Source of the DNA: Tetranychus cinnabarinus
Lineage: Eukaryota; Arthropoda; Arachnida; Trombidiformes; Tetranychidae
Length of the DNA stretch: 64,000 nt
Assembly: GCA_022266195.1 (NCBI GenBank)
Contig: WHVY01000004.1
Location: 575,501-639,500 of the forward strand
Direction of reading: 5' to 3'
Below the pieces are notes generated by a model that did not search any database, had not been told where the DNA came from, and saw only the letters and a list, made by a program, of their open reading frames with translations. A program made the position numbers and the translations under genes. This document shows, one piece after another, positions 15,301 through 30,300 of this stretch. Position 1 is the first letter of the stretch, and each line of letters starts with the position of its first letter.

Positions 15301-18300
15301 GTTCTGTTCAGACTTGTTTACTTTCATTGAATAAATCATTAGTTATCGACTGAAAAATTCCGGGTTCTTGACAGAAATAAAAGACTGAAGTTTATCGGAA
15401 AAGATACGCTACAAAAAGCAGTACAAGTGCAAATGAATTTTTCGTTTTCATGACAATTCGTTTGAAAGTTATTTAGACCCAATGAACATAATTTTTTTTG
15501 TGAGTAAAAATTGACTCAAATCCAAGTCAAATATTTTGTTGACCAACTAGAGAGTACCATTTGAGTAACTTTTGACTGTGTTTAGAGACAAAAATCTAAA
15601 CTGTCAGAATCATTGATTATTATATAAAAATTGAGTGTAATTGTACAATTTTCATTGAATTCCCATAATTCAAATAACTAAAGCTGACGAAAACGAAGAA
15701 TCACACAAATAACTGATTTTACCTTTCAATGACTAACCAAGAGTTAATCATAAAGAAAACATAGACTATAATGTATCGGTTTGCTATTGGAAGAATCACA
15801 AATTTGCAAGAATCAATTTTTCAAGAATCAAATAATTGGGAATCGAGATCGTAATGTTGTTTAACTTCGTTTAAGACTTATTCTAGATAGCAAAAATCAA
15901 TTTTCAGAATCTTATTGCTTAGAAAATAAGAACTATATACAAAAGAGCATTAGTTTTGAGAATCGTAAAATTGAGAATCGAGAATATAATCGTTCGGTTT
16001 TGTTTGAGACTAATCTTAGAGTAAAATTTTGTAAACTGTTTCTGGATATATCAAATGTAAATATTGAGACTGATATCAGAATCGAACATCGGAGATTCAA
16101 CAACACTTCATAACTTGCAAAAATTTTATCAAGCCTTATGTAGTAAAGACCTTATTTATAGTAATGAGGATCTTTGGATCCGATCTGTAGCCGAGTGGTT
16201 TAGAGTACAGTACAGTGCCAAGTGGGTCCTGGGTTCGAAACCCGCTAGTCTCAGGTAAATTAGTAAGAAATGACGTCATTAGTTTTATTAATGATTCTTG
16301 AACTGAAGAATCTCATCAATTTGAATGTTGAATCGTCGATTTTTGAGAATCATGTATGCTGTGAATTTAATTTGTTTCCAGATTGTTTTGAGTGTTTTGG
16401 GGCGTCCATTTGATCGCATTGTGAGTAAAAAAGTTTTTCGACTCACAAGGTAGTCAATTGTCCTAGTTTGACTGTTTTTTGACTCAATCGGGAGTCACAT
16501 ATGTTCATTGGGGAGTTATTATTATAAAAAATTATTCCAAAGTGATAGTGAATTTGGTTGCTTTTAAAGAGAGAATAGCTAAGAGCTTTTAATGATAAAA
16601 AAACTGAATTCTCATGAAATTGTTTTCCATCTGTCAATTGGCAATTATCAAAGGTCAACTTCATTCCAATTTTGAACTTGTTTTGCGCTTCAGGTTTTAA
16701 AGTAGGAAATTGGATTTGTAACCAGAAATGTCTGAACAAGCTTGAAATAATTTCAAAATTTTTCCTCTTCATTATGAATTAAAAATAGTCTAAAATGTTG
16801 AAACAAAAATCATTGCATTTCATCAATTTGCAAAATTATTTTAGCTTATAAATAAGCAAATTCAAATGAATCTCGTAACTTCCATCAAGAATATCAAAAT
16901 AATTCCCTTGACTTGATAGAAAGTGATTCTTTTATCAGTTTAATTGGAACCAGAAAATTTCACTTGTTTAGTCGAAAGTTGAAAGACCAGAAAGGTCATC
17001 TTAATGGTAATCAAATTTGAAAAATAAGTTGAAAAATGTGGACAAATGCCAAAATGGTTGCCCTGATGATGTGAACACAAAGTTTAGGTGAAGAGAGTTT
17101 GTCTTGTTTGGTTAGTGAACCGTTAACATGTTTAAACCCATTAGACTGTAAGAAACAAAAGATTCTGAGAAGTTTCAAGATTCCAGTTTTCTCCTTTTGA
17201 TTTTTCCTTTTTTATACTCTTTCTCTTCTCATCCCAGAATTTCACCTTTTTCATCTCTTCTCTTCCATTCTCTCTCTTCTCATCGTTTCTCATCCTTTCC
17301 TCCCAATCCAGGGAAAAGTTGGAGTGAAAAAAAGTATAACTTGTTTATAACACAAGAAATAAAACAAGTGACATTGACACAAAAGACTTTCAGTTCTGTA
17401 TTAATAATATTTTCTTACCATTTTTTCCCTTATTTTGCCTTCTTTTTTTTCCCTTTCATCTTTTCAACTTTTCTCAGTTTTTACCATTTCCATTGCTTTT
17501 CTCAATGACTTTATTCAATGAAAAAGATCGTCTTCATCAAACTCATCATCATCTTCCCTGGTAAACATTGAGTAAAAACTGAATGTTTCAATAGCAAGTT
17601 AATCATCAATAACATGAGCAAATAAAGGGAGTGAAAAGAGGCAAAAAAGGAAAGATAAAATTGACTTAAATTTTCTTGTTTTCTTACTCAATTGTTATTT
17701 CTTGTGTTTACCTTTTGTCTTTTTCCCCCATTACTCTGTGTGTTCAACTCTTCTGTTTACTTGCTTTTTATCCTCTCAAGAAATCATGTTGCTAATGATG
17801 ATTACGAACGGTATTGGCACTGATAAATACATGATATTGTCAAATGTCATGTACATGTATAATGTCAACAATATTGAAAAGTAAAGTGCTTCGATAATCG
17901 AATTTTTCTTCCAACAGAAATATCGTTCATTATTCATCAAAGAATCTTAAATGTGATCCAAAACAAACCAGTTCAGCACAAAAGATTTCAGGGGAAAACA
18001 ATTTTACTTCAATACCAATTTGCTCATTGTTTCACTGAATCAACATCTTTTCATGAAATTTCAACCATTCTAATTGCAAAGTTGAGAGAAGAAAAGTGAA
18101 CAACTTTGAAAGTTCAATTCAGAAGAAAAACAAGTTTCTTCAATTCGCTCATTCTTTTCATCCAAATGAATCAGCATTCAAATGCAATTTTGAAATTAAT
18201 TTTGCAAAACTCTTTTGTTTCTTCATTCAGTTTCTCTCATTCCAACAATTTCGATAAGTTATGAGAAAAGAACTTTAAAAATTTGAAATTCTTTTTGGAC

Positions 18301-21300
18301 AATTTCTTCAAATGAAATTCTGATTGATCAAGTTTTCTTCTGATAAATTGTTTATAAATCTTTATCAAATATTTACATCAAAGAAATGAAATTTCACCTT
18401 CAGTGGAATGTTTATCTTGAAAAACTCCCAGAGTTGAGGGTTGGAAGGGAAAGAATTGAAAAATTGATAACGAAATAATCGAGAAACTGATAACAATAAA
18501 GTTGAAACTTTGAATATTAAAAAGTGTATTTGGAATGAGAGAAATAACGAAATGATGATGAGAATGAACAGAATGCTGAATTATTGTATTATTTCTGTTT
18601 CTGTTATTTGTTACACTTTTCTTGGTTTTACCTTCTTCCATCTTTTTTTTCCTGCTCAACCTTTTGTCAGTCCAAGTCAAGTAGATTGTCAGTGAACGTT
18701 TTTTTATCTCATCCATTATATAATGTACATGATGATAAAGAAGATGAAGACGAAGAGGAAGAAGAAGAAGAAGAAGAAAGCTCAATTCAATTTTAAATGT
18801 ACATCACGTTAAACTCACTTTCACTCCATGTATTTACTCCATTTTTATATTCTTATTGCCATTTCATTCCCTTCTTTGTTCCCTTTCACTTTGGCACTCT
18901 TTAACCACCTTGAAAATTCTGTAATCTTGTCTTTTCTTCTATTCAGCTTTTCGTTTTTCTTTTCAAACAATCTTCATCTTTTGTCGTTTCATTTATCACC
19001 ACAATGCTACAACTGTACAACTAATTGATTTAACTGATGAGAAAACTGATAAAGAAAGCAAAGGGAGGCCAAAAAATTCAATTTAATTCAATGAAAATGT
19101 ACCATGAATGAACTTTTAACAAGGTGAATCAACTCGTTGTTGTTTGTCAAAAGAAAGGTAAATAAATTGGTCAACTCTGCGCTTCAACAAGCAGCAACTT
19201 TCAATTTCGTTCATTCTTTTGTCACCAAAATTGTAAGCCTTTCGAGACTGATTAGACTGCAACAGATTAAAACGCTTTCAGGTTGCTTTGCATTATTGCT
19301 CTTTGAAAAGCAACTAAAAGTCGGACACAAATCTCAAAGCAAATAATTACTAAAATGAAATTTTCGTTAAAATCCATTTTCGATATAAATTGCTCTTTGC
19401 AATCACAATCTAACAATTCTGCAAATAGTAAACTTTGATCAGATCAAAGTTATTCCATCAGATCTATTGGTTTCTTCGTAGCATTTTATCAATATTTCAG
19501 TCAAATTGCAATTCTGTCTGAACAGAGAACATTGTTTTCCTCTAAAATTCGTTGCCGAGCAAAAAGTTAAATGACATTTACTAGACAAACTTTAATGTAA
19601 CTACTGGGTTATTCAAAAGTCACGCAACACTTTTTCGCTTATAACAGCGCAAATTTTGTCGCCATATTTTTTCAAGGGCTTTCTGGCATCAGTACAATTT
19701 GTTTCGAACGGTTTTGAAATTTCGATTTTTCTATGATAATTTCGATAGTAAGCTTGAACTAAAAAAGTCTTGAACCTGAAATTATCGAAGAAAAATCGAA
19801 ATTTCAAAAACCGTTCGAAACAAATTGTACTGATGCCAGAAAGCCCTTGAAAAAATATGGCGACAAAATTTCCACGGACGGCGCTGTTATAAGCGAAAAA
19901 GTGTTGCGTGACTTTTGAATAACCCAGTAAATTATGGCTAAGCTTGTTTTTTGCATCGATTGAACCAATTGATCCGAAATTGCTCTCAACAGTTTTCGCT
20001 TTATAACGGTTGAAGGACTTTAGTAAAGTCAATTTTTGTTATTTAGTCAAATCGTATTCTTAGAGCTAAATGATTTTGGAATTTGATGAAATGCATCGCC
20101 TTGAAACATCTGAAATTTGCTTCCATTTCCTGGTTGTCAAATCAATCGCAACTTTCAATTGAATATCAAGAGACTGAAGTCGAAGCGTGCAAAGAAAATT
20201 GATTGAAAATGAAAGGTTGAATCGTTGCAACGAAGTCTCTATTGAATGTTGATGTCTGCAACTGAATTGGTAAAGTCAATTGAATTATTTAGCCAAAAAG
20301 ATTTTAATTGATTCTAAAAATATCATATCAAATTGACTCCTTTCTTTGTCAACATTTCATCAGATCATCCATGAATGATTCAGTTGACGATATTTGATGA
20401 GGAGAAGAAAAAATATTGATAATCATTGATGAAATTTCATCTTATTTTCCCTGCTTTTCACTGGGAGATTGATTTTTATTTTCTTGTCAACTGTCATTCC
20501 TATCATGTTTACGTTACATTGAACATATACTTAATTGGATGTATTGTATAAGTCAGGAAGACAAAAATATAATATATAAACCCAGATTAAGTATTAACAA
20601 CATTGAAACAAAATAATAATATCAATAAAAGTATTTTACTGTCAGAATTGGCAACGAAAATTGGGAACCAAATGAAGAAGAAAAACACAAAAAAAGTTTC
20701 CAATTTATTTTCATGATCAGATAGGGAAAGAATTGTAATTTGATTGGAATAATCAGCAACACGAAGCATTGAAACAAATATTTTTTACAAGAAAATGACA
20801 ATAATTTGTTATAATTTACGCGAAAATGAAACCAAAATTGAAGTCAATCTTATTTTTCATCTCAAATAAACTTGCATAAAATTGTTATTCAAAATTCATA
20901 GTTGGTTGAAATTGAGTTTCTTTTGCCTTCTTCTTATGAGTTTACATGGAGTGAAAAAAGTATAATAAGATAAATGGAAAAAAATTTGCAACAAATTTTG
21001 GTATATTATTTCCGTTTCAATTGAATTTACTTGCTTGTTCCAAATTCAATCATAAAATACAAATATCACTCCCAGTGAATCCAACATTTTTGATAACATT
21101 TTCATTTCTACTCATGACAATCTCAACATGTTAAACCTTTCAAATAAGATGATATTTTTGTGCAAAATAAAATGTACAACACAACAATATTCAAAATTAA
21201 ACAAAAAACTGTTTTCGCACTGAAACCAAGCAATTGTTTAAATTATTCAATACAACCATTTAAACTTTCTTATGATTAAACTTTTCAAATAAACTTACAA

Positions 21301-24300
21301 GTGTTTCATGTTCAAATTATGCCTGAACATTATCTAAGGTTTTACGTCCACAAAAGAAACAAACATTATTCATCGAAAGCAATGATTAAACAATTCAAGA
21401 GTTGAAATTGATTGAAATGTCAGGGACATACAGTGCGTCGCAAAAATAACCAACCAGTGTTAACTCTTGACAAGAAGATGATAATTGAAAGAAATTTAGC
21501 ACATTATTAGCAACTAATTAGGCAAGTTTGCAGAAATAGAAACAAAGTTTCTAGTCAGTCGATTAGTCTAGTTTTAGTGTCTGAACCAAAATGTATATTT
21601 CATTGAACAAGTGTTATGAAATTGTTTTTTTACATTTGAACCAATACGGTCAGAAATTCAGTCAAAGCAAAATATCGAAGTTATTAAAGTGTTCTTTAAA
21701 TCAAGTTAAGTATTGGGTAAAAAGATACCAAGATGATGATGATGCAAGTTACTCAAGTTCTTCTGGTCGACCAAGGGCTACAAGCAGTAGAGATGACGAG
21801 CGGATTGTTGACCTAGCGAATGATGATAAGGACCTGACCGCTAACCAAATCGCTACAAAAATACAGAGGAGAGGTAAGCGATTATCTAAATCTACAATTT
21901 GTCGACGTTTGAAGGAAGCAAAAGCCCGTTTCGAGCAGAAGATGCAGAAACCGTTGCTAAGTGAGAGACAAATCAAAGTTCGATTGCAATGGGCATTGGA
22001 ACATAGAGATTTTGATTGGAACAAAGTTATTTTTACTGATGAATCTACCTTCCAACTCTTTGCAAACAAGAAAAAAGTCTGGCAATTACCTGGTGCACGA
22101 AAAGTTAATCGAACCGTCAAGCATCCTGGCAAAGTTCACGTTTGGGGTTGCTTCTGCTCGAATGGTTTCGGTAAGCTCTATATTTTTACTAGGAATTTGG
22201 ATGCAAGACTTATGCTGAAAATCTATAAGTACAAGTTGTTACCATCAGCAAAAAAGTTTTTTGGTGATCAAAATAGCGATTGGGTACTGCAAGAAGATAA
22301 CGACCCGAAACATCGATCAAAACTGTGTACGGCTTGGAAGGTAGAAAATGGCGTGAATGTACTGACTTGGCCAAGTCATTCTCCCGATCAAAACCCAATA
22401 GAAAACCTTTGGCACATTCTAAAGATTAGATTAAGTGCAAAAAAGTTCACCTCAATCCCAGCATTAAAGCAGGCCATACGAAAAGAGTGGAAGAAACTCG
22501 AAACAGATCTTGCTGAAAAATTGGTCGAATCGATGCCGAAAAGAATTGAAGCTTTAATTAACAATGGTGGTGATTACACCTTATTCTGACAACTCAGTAG
22601 AGTTAATTCTTTATGAAAAATAAAGATTTAATAAGTTTAATTGTTATTTGTAAAAGTTATATATGGTTGGTTATTTTTGACACCTACTGTAACATCACGT
22701 CTTGGGATTGACCTGCTACTGCAAGAGATCACTGTCTCTTCATTTTACAGTTTAAGCCTCAAGCTTTTCCCTTTCCTTGATTGTACAAAATAGCCAGAGA
22801 CTTGCATCAGTAATTTTGGTATTTTGTCTCAACAATTAAGAAAATTGTTCAGTGAAATTGATGAGCATTACTCGAAATCAAAAGCCTCTAATAATCTTTT
22901 CATTTTTGCTATTCTTTAAAATGCTTGTGTAAAGTTAGATCGCTATTTCCCCAACGAAATAAGGAACCAGATTTTGCCACTCGTGATTAACTTTACATTT
23001 TTTTAACGAAATTGGCTTATTTTTGTAGAAAATATTCTTGAAAAAAGTACTTTCATTTCAACGGTTGAATGGCGCCTTTAAGTTGAGTCTAAATGTCTCA
23101 ATTGAATTTTGAAAATCAGTGCAAAACATTAGTAGTCGTAGCTTAACCTGAATCACATAAGTTGTGTTGCTTTACATCTCATCATAGTCGAGTGGTCTCA
23201 TTATTTACACTATTCTTGTCTATACTCAAGTAGATTTTTCAATTTCAATTCGTTCTTGAATTGAAGATGTTTTTCCTCGATTGGAATGCAATTTAATGTA
23301 CATTATCGATTGGAAAACTGCAATTTCGTTTTGCTAGCAAATTGTGTTCTTTGATTATTAATGTTGGGATTGGTTTTTGTTGGGCAAATTGACAGATAAC
23401 CGACGAATCCCAATTGAATATATTGACTTGAAAAGGAAACAGCATTTTCATCAGTAATTATTGGAACATTTCATGATAATAGATTTTTCACCTTAATCTT
23501 TATCTTTCCATTATTATTGTTTCTTCACTTTACCCTCCCTCAAGAACTAACCTTCATTGGGTTTGATTTAATCAAGGGGTTGATTGTAAAGAGCCAAGTA
23601 AATTGGTCTAAACTAGTAATAGACAGAAAAGGAGGAAGAAAAGAGTCTGATGATGAAAGAGCAAATTAAATGAACACGTAAACAGTCGGATGGGAAAAGA
23701 TGATGAAGATGAGAAGATGATCTAAGGAAGGTAAGTTGAACGATAAGTTGACTTGGCTGGATAACCTAATTTGAGGCAACAAGAAGCATCCATTAACTGA
23801 CAGTAAACCTTTGAAGCCAATGTTGGTTAAGAGATGGACAAATGAAAAAAAGAGTAAAATCCATGGTGAGTTGAACAAGTCAGATAGTGAGTTAAATAAA
23901 TCAAGTAAGAAGAGAAAGGCTGGCGAAGAAAAAAGTCAGGGGAAGAAGAAAAAGAAGAATCTTTCAGGAAGAATTGATTCTCTATTCTGGTCCTGAAATA
24001 ATATTAGCTTTTTTCACTCAACAAACAACAACACAGACACTTTTAAATGTTATCATGTTAACAAAGCTACTCATCTCCATTCTTATCCTAATCTGTATCT
24101 ACTTCAATGAATCAATTGAATTATTGCTCGATAAATGTTGCTTATAATTTACTTTTTTTATTGTTTCTTTCCTTATTCCTTTTATTAAACTCTGTGTTTT
24201 TGCATTCCCAGCATTTCGCCATCATGATGCCAATGATGCTTATTGTTATATTTATTCAAGAGTTATTAACATAATAATGATGTTAAATTGTAATCCTTGC

Positions 24301-27300
24301 TTCAAATGTTATGTAAAACGATTGAAAAAAGTGCATTTAATAGTTGCATGAATAAAATGAAAACAAAGACACCAATCATGAATTACAATTGAATTCATTC
24401 ACCAATTTATTCCACTTCTAACCAAATCTCATCAATTTATCATATTTCGAGTTCTCCATTTAGAACCAGAAATTGATTAGACAGCAATTAAACCAGATTA
24501 GAACCCAATTTTCTGGCAAAAGGGATTTCTTTTCAACTTTGCAAATAAACTCTTAAATCTCAATTTTCTGGTTCCCGATTCAACAGTAAAATTAGAAACA
24601 AACTTTGATGAGTTTGACAATTAAATTGGTGAATGGTAAATGTCTGGGAATGATTGAAGGCTCAAGTCTATGAATATTGAAACAAATGATAATCTTGTGC
24701 ATCTAATGAAGATGATGAATTTATCCGTTGCTTGTCAGTCACTGGTCAAGTTAATTTAATTTTTGCTATTCACTCAACGTTATGTTGAAATGGATGAAAA
24801 TGAAAAATTGAAGCATGAAAATGGTTGGTTAAAGAAGGCCAACGAAATGGAGAGAAAAGCTGAAAACAGAAAACCAGGAAAATGATAACTTTTTTCATGG
24901 AAATAAATTAATAAAGAATGAAGGATTAAGATGATGTTGATGATGATGGAGCATAAAAAGGTCTAACTGAAGGTTATATCTTATGAAAATAATGGGTTAC
25001 ACTGATCATCATCATCATCATCATAATATCTTTACAGTATCTTTCAATACAATCGAATAATTCTTTCTGGTAATTTTCTTGCTCTTCCTTTTGCTCCATT
25101 TTTCCACTTCTCATCTTGATTCATCTTCCCTGATCATCTTCTCATTCCTAATCTATCTCAGCCTTTCAACCATTTTCATCATAATCATCATTGGCATGAA
25201 AAAGCAGAAAAAAATCATCTTTTTGTCCTTAGAAGCCATTATATTGTATTTATTTAGATTTTTTCATATTAACTTTTCTTCCGCCTTTCGTTGCTTTTTA
25301 ATGGTAACATCTTTCATCCAAATCGCGATGATTAACAATTTCAAAAATTTAACCTTAAATCGTAATTTCAATCTTTGATCTTTCCTTTAATTAAAAAGGT
25401 AAAAACAAATTCAATTGAATAACTTACAATTGACTTGAACACCTTTCCTTATTACATTCAAGTTGACATTTGAACATTTGTTTTCCTCTTCTCTCTATTT
25501 GATTAACCTTTTTAAACTTGTTAAATTGGCATTTGTGATTGTTTAATTAAGCAGATTGTCAACCTTTCAATTGAAGTCCTGTTAACCTTTTCAATGAATT
25601 TTCACCGCATTTCAATTGTTCATCAGATTCATCTATATCATTATTGAAGCCAATTAATTAGAGTAAATTTCATTTGCAATTAATCAATCACTGATCGTAA
25701 TTGAATCTCATTCAAAATGGTTAATATGATTGCAAGGTGAACATTGGCAATAAATTGTTATAACTGTCACGTCTTAATTAATATCATTACGATATCATTT
25801 TGAAGTCAATTTTCTGGTTCAACATTAAATCAAATGTCAACTTTTCCCATATTTTCATCAGATAATAATCTTAATTAGACTGGCCTTTTGCCTGATGATA
25901 ATAATGATCTGAACATTACTTTGCACTCCATTTTAATCACTCGCCTTTTGACTGGGAGTTGCTTTTACAACCAACAATATCAATCCATATCTAGTATTAC
26001 ATGAATAAACTAACAACAAGGTTTATAATTAACAGCACAATTATCATATTAGTCGAAGCAAGTCAATTATTTTGAGTTAAACTAAAACATGAAACAATCA
26101 TTAGCTTTAATTAATTTTCATTGATTTTCCTCTTTTCTGGTAATCAAGAGGAGAGAATGAGAAATCAATTTAATTATTTAAAATTGATAATCTTTTTAAT
26201 ACTCTAATGGTCAAAAGTTGGGCCATCATTTAAGCCGAGAATTAATGAATGATCAAGACTGAAATTTTCTCAATCAACATTAATGTTATAATTGTTGAGT
26301 CAATTTGCATTTCAAACAGTTGATCTGCATATTTCACGGTTCTTTATCCGAACCTTAACTGTTCAAATTGAATAACAATGTGCAATCAAATTCACATCGT
26401 AATTGTATTTCATCTCAATATCTTTTGAAACCCAAGAAGAACCAGAAAACCCAAAACTTGGAATCCAAATTATATGTCAAATAACATTGAAAATATGTTA
26501 CAGTTTCAGCAGAACGTGTCATTTTCATGATAAATTCAAGTAAACATCAACAATAAGACATTTACACAAGTCTTTGCCTTCAAGTTAATTGTCCTTAAAA
26601 TTTCTAATCACAGTTAGAGCTAAATTGCTATTACCAGAAAGTCCATATAATCCCTGGTTGATTCTGGTTCATCTACAAATCTATTAGTTAAAAGGTTGCG
26701 ATTTTTAGCAAATTTGATTGAAAATTAGTTGCCATGAATGAAGCACTAAAATTGATGGAAGCAAATTTGAATGGACAATTAAGATAGGCTGAAGACTTAT
26801 GTGCTATTTAATAATGAGTCCATTGTGTTTAGGTAATTGCTTCATTTTGTTGCTTCTTTATTATTAAATTGAATTAAAGAATCAATACTTTACCTAATAC
26901 TTTGGTAAATCAATCCTGAAAAGGCTATACGAAGGAATCTATTAGGTGTTGTGGCAACATGGAAGTAGGCTTGCTTTTCATTGGCAAAAAAGGTGTCTGG
27001 AACCCAAATTTTCTTGGCAACTTCAGCACCAACATAAAGGTTACTTATACCAGGTAAGGGATCAAATGATAATCTTGGATCCTTCCACTCTTGTCTAAAA
27101 TAAAAATCTGAAGTAAAATCCTGTTGGAAGAAGAAGAAAAGGAAAAATGAAAAAACCAAAAATTAAAATGGTCTTCAATGAAACGGTTAAATATTTGATG
27201 AAAACCCAACAAAAGCATTCAGACTAATCAACAAACAACTAACTCTTTCAGCGTAAAACCATCAGTAAATTAAATTATTACATTTCAGGTGATAACTTAC

Positions 27301-30300
27301 TCAATGGAAGCTCAAATTGACTTGAGAAAAATAAGAATATTAAAAAAGTTCTAATCTCTTTTATCAACTCGTTTTCTATCATTTATTCATTTGTAATGGC
27401 GAGATGTTCATCCTGAAAAGTGTAATCATTGTAAAAGTAATAAACGTAGAGATAAATGGTGAACTTGTTTCACCGAATAAAACTTTTCGCCAATTTTTCA
27501 GCATTTGCTTTTCAATTATTGATCAATTTACTTACCATTTTAACCTCAGAAACTGAACTGATACTTGTAAAGTAAACACTTATACCAACTTCAACCGGCG
27601 GACCTGAAAATGGAAAGTAAAAGGTTGATTAAAATAACGAAAAGGTGAAAAGCCAAAAAGTCGATGAATGTCGAGTTGATCGTTAAGATTCAGTTTTGAT
27701 AAGATTGTTCATTCCGAGGCTGATAAGTCATTCTCATGCTCATCTAGACAAACAATAACAGTCTCTAGTCATCAATATCTATTGACAAAACAATATTCAA
27801 TGAGCAATAATTTTAGCACATTATTGGTTGAAAGGAAAGATGGAAATACTGTCTTCTGTTATGGTTTGCTCGTCATTTTTTGTCTTATGATAATCAGATT
27901 ATCAGAATGTTCAGTTGCTCTGAAAATAAACAAATACAATGGTGGCTTACAGAAGGATATTTTATTCATCATCATTCCATATCTTTCTTTGTTATTCCTT
28001 TGCCTATTCATTTTTACTCATCTTTGATCTTTTTGTCTGACCTAAATCTATTTTTTTTCCCATGAAAAAGGACTTAACATGATGATCTAAAAATAATCTT
28101 TTATTGTTATTCACTTTGCTGGTCTTTTTAATGAGCAAACCGTCTTCAATATAAGTTGTTATTTCCATTCCCAAAATCGGCTCAACTCTCAGTTAAACTC
28201 AAACTTTCAGTCCATGATTCAATGCACGAGCAAAGATCAAACCAGATTTTAAAGTTGCTTCAAATCTTTTCCAATCAAAATCAAACAAAATGAAAAGCCG
28301 AAACAACCAGAATAATTGGACCCATTTTTCAATTAACATTTCAACAAAGCATTTCCTTTATTAAATCATTAAAAGCGACTTCAAAAGATAATCCGAATTA
28401 AGTTTTTCTAGGATTTAGTTTGGATCAAGAAATGACAGCTAAGTTTACAATGTTGGTTAACTAAACCTCAAATGTACATTTGTTTCAAGAGAAACTCAAA
28501 AAGGTAAATTTACCTCTCAACCCATTATACTCATTATTGCATTTAACCCAAACTGGTAATTTTGTATTTACTCAAGTGTTTAACCTAAAATTTCAATTTA
28601 AACTGGATAACCTTTATAAGGAAAAGGAGATTTTTTTTGACAATTTTGATGAATCAAGTACTAAATATGAACTTGGAATGTTTTGATGCTTGGAAAGGTC
28701 CTTTTAGTGGTCAAATGACCAATCAATTTGGAGAATGAAAATGATGAAAGTAAACTTTGAAACTGAAAATGCTACTCATGAATCCATCGGAAACTCAAAG
28801 TAAACTAATCTCGTGATTAATCTTTTTCAACAGCAAATCAATTATCTAATCTTGAAGGTCCATTCTTTTTTGACCAACAGCCAGTTTTTGACAGCTCAAT
28901 TTAACCCAAAACCTGAAAGAAGCTAAACGTTGCTTCTTGTTGCTCAACATGATATTCAGTTGAAAATGACTTTTGATTTACTCTGTGAATGGTTTACATT
29001 GATGAATTGGTGAATGAGCAAACAAGACTGACAACAAAAAAGTGACCTTTAACAGAGCATTTTGTTTACAATCGTAAAGTCTGCAAATGTAATATAAATA
29101 GCTAAAAATGGTTCATCTAAAGGGAACACTTGAATAACTGTAAACTGGTATTCATCGAGTTTAATAATCTGTACATAAACCATGCATTTGATGGGTTAAC
29201 CAAATGGCCAGTCAAATTGTTGACCCATTTTTGAATGGACACAATTGTCCAATGAAAGGTTAAAGAGAAGAAAAATGTTGAAACGTTTAAAAATGATTCT
29301 CAAATCGTGAAACACTTTACATCGTTACATATCTTCATGTTACGCAAAGACAAACAAAAAGTATCCATATATTGGTTAGTGATGGCTTCTGATCGATTTC
29401 ATGGTTTCAACCTTTTCTCCTTATCATGGAATGAACTATTGATCGCAAATAATAGTGGAGTGAGAGTGAGATGAAAAAATAGAAGAGATTCTGGGTAAGT
29501 AAGTACATGAGCATTTCATGCTTACCAAAAAATCCAAAACATAAATGCATAAAAGCATAATGAAATATTGTGAACAAGTTGTACAAAAGAGAGAAGAAGA
29601 AGAAGAAGAAGAAAAGGAAAGAATCAAACTGGAATATCATCATGATGATAATCATCATCATCTTGGAATCATGCTTCCATTTCATTTTTATCTTTCCTTT
29701 TCATCTTCTCTTTATCTTTAACTCTTTCTTTCTTCCTCATCATTTTCCCTCTCATTCCTCCAATCCTTCCCAGTCTTTTACTTGCATTTATCCCTGAAAC
29801 ATTCATTTATCTATCTATCAATCCATCTATCGTATTTCATTTCCTAGTCTTTCTTTTTTTTTCTTCTTCTTTTTTCTTTCTCTCTTTCTCTCACTTATAT
29901 GTTATAGAGAATGCTCTGAATTCTGATGCAGATAACATTCACCAGCCAAAGTGAACTTCACCAAGAACAAATTGAAAAATGGAAAGAAATTTTTTCTTTT
30001 TTCATTTTTTTTTTCTTTTCTCTCTGTTCGCATTATTTTTATTCACCTTGTTCAAACTGTTATTTCACTGATACTAATTTAAAAATTTCAACGTTATTCA
30101 ATAAAAATGATCATTTTGTTTCTTTTCAGGGGGAAAAGTTGACCAAATTTGTTCATATGAAGACAACTGCCAATGGAATGAATTTTATCAATTTTAATGA
30201 AATGCTTATAAATTGCAATTCACTTGCTATTGCAGCTGATCAACTAGCAACTTACCTCCATAATTAGGTCTGACTCGTTTATCATAGCCACTTGAGAAGA

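Larger units (their letters stand above)
8685..26893 (-). other. Rdl-A intron 4 (18.2 kb), repeat-bearing
   Basis: Very long phase-2 intron. The same intron of the paralog is only 70 bp. It contains a tRNA-like piece near 16188-16242, a foldback MITE at 19604-19927 and a complete Tc1 element at 21431-22689. Simple repeats include a GAA run near 18761-18779 and a CAT run near 25007-25024. No nested host gene is recognisable; other open frames are short and compositionally biased. Confidence 0.6.

Noticed and set aside
16188..16242. Functional tRNA-Ser or tRNA-Leu gene
   Set aside because: The A and B boxes fit, but no acceptor stem pairs and the anticodon arm is irregular.
19613..20032. 139-codon open frame on minus
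   Set aside because: It is read through the foldback MITE and contains mirror-image peptide segments from its two arms.
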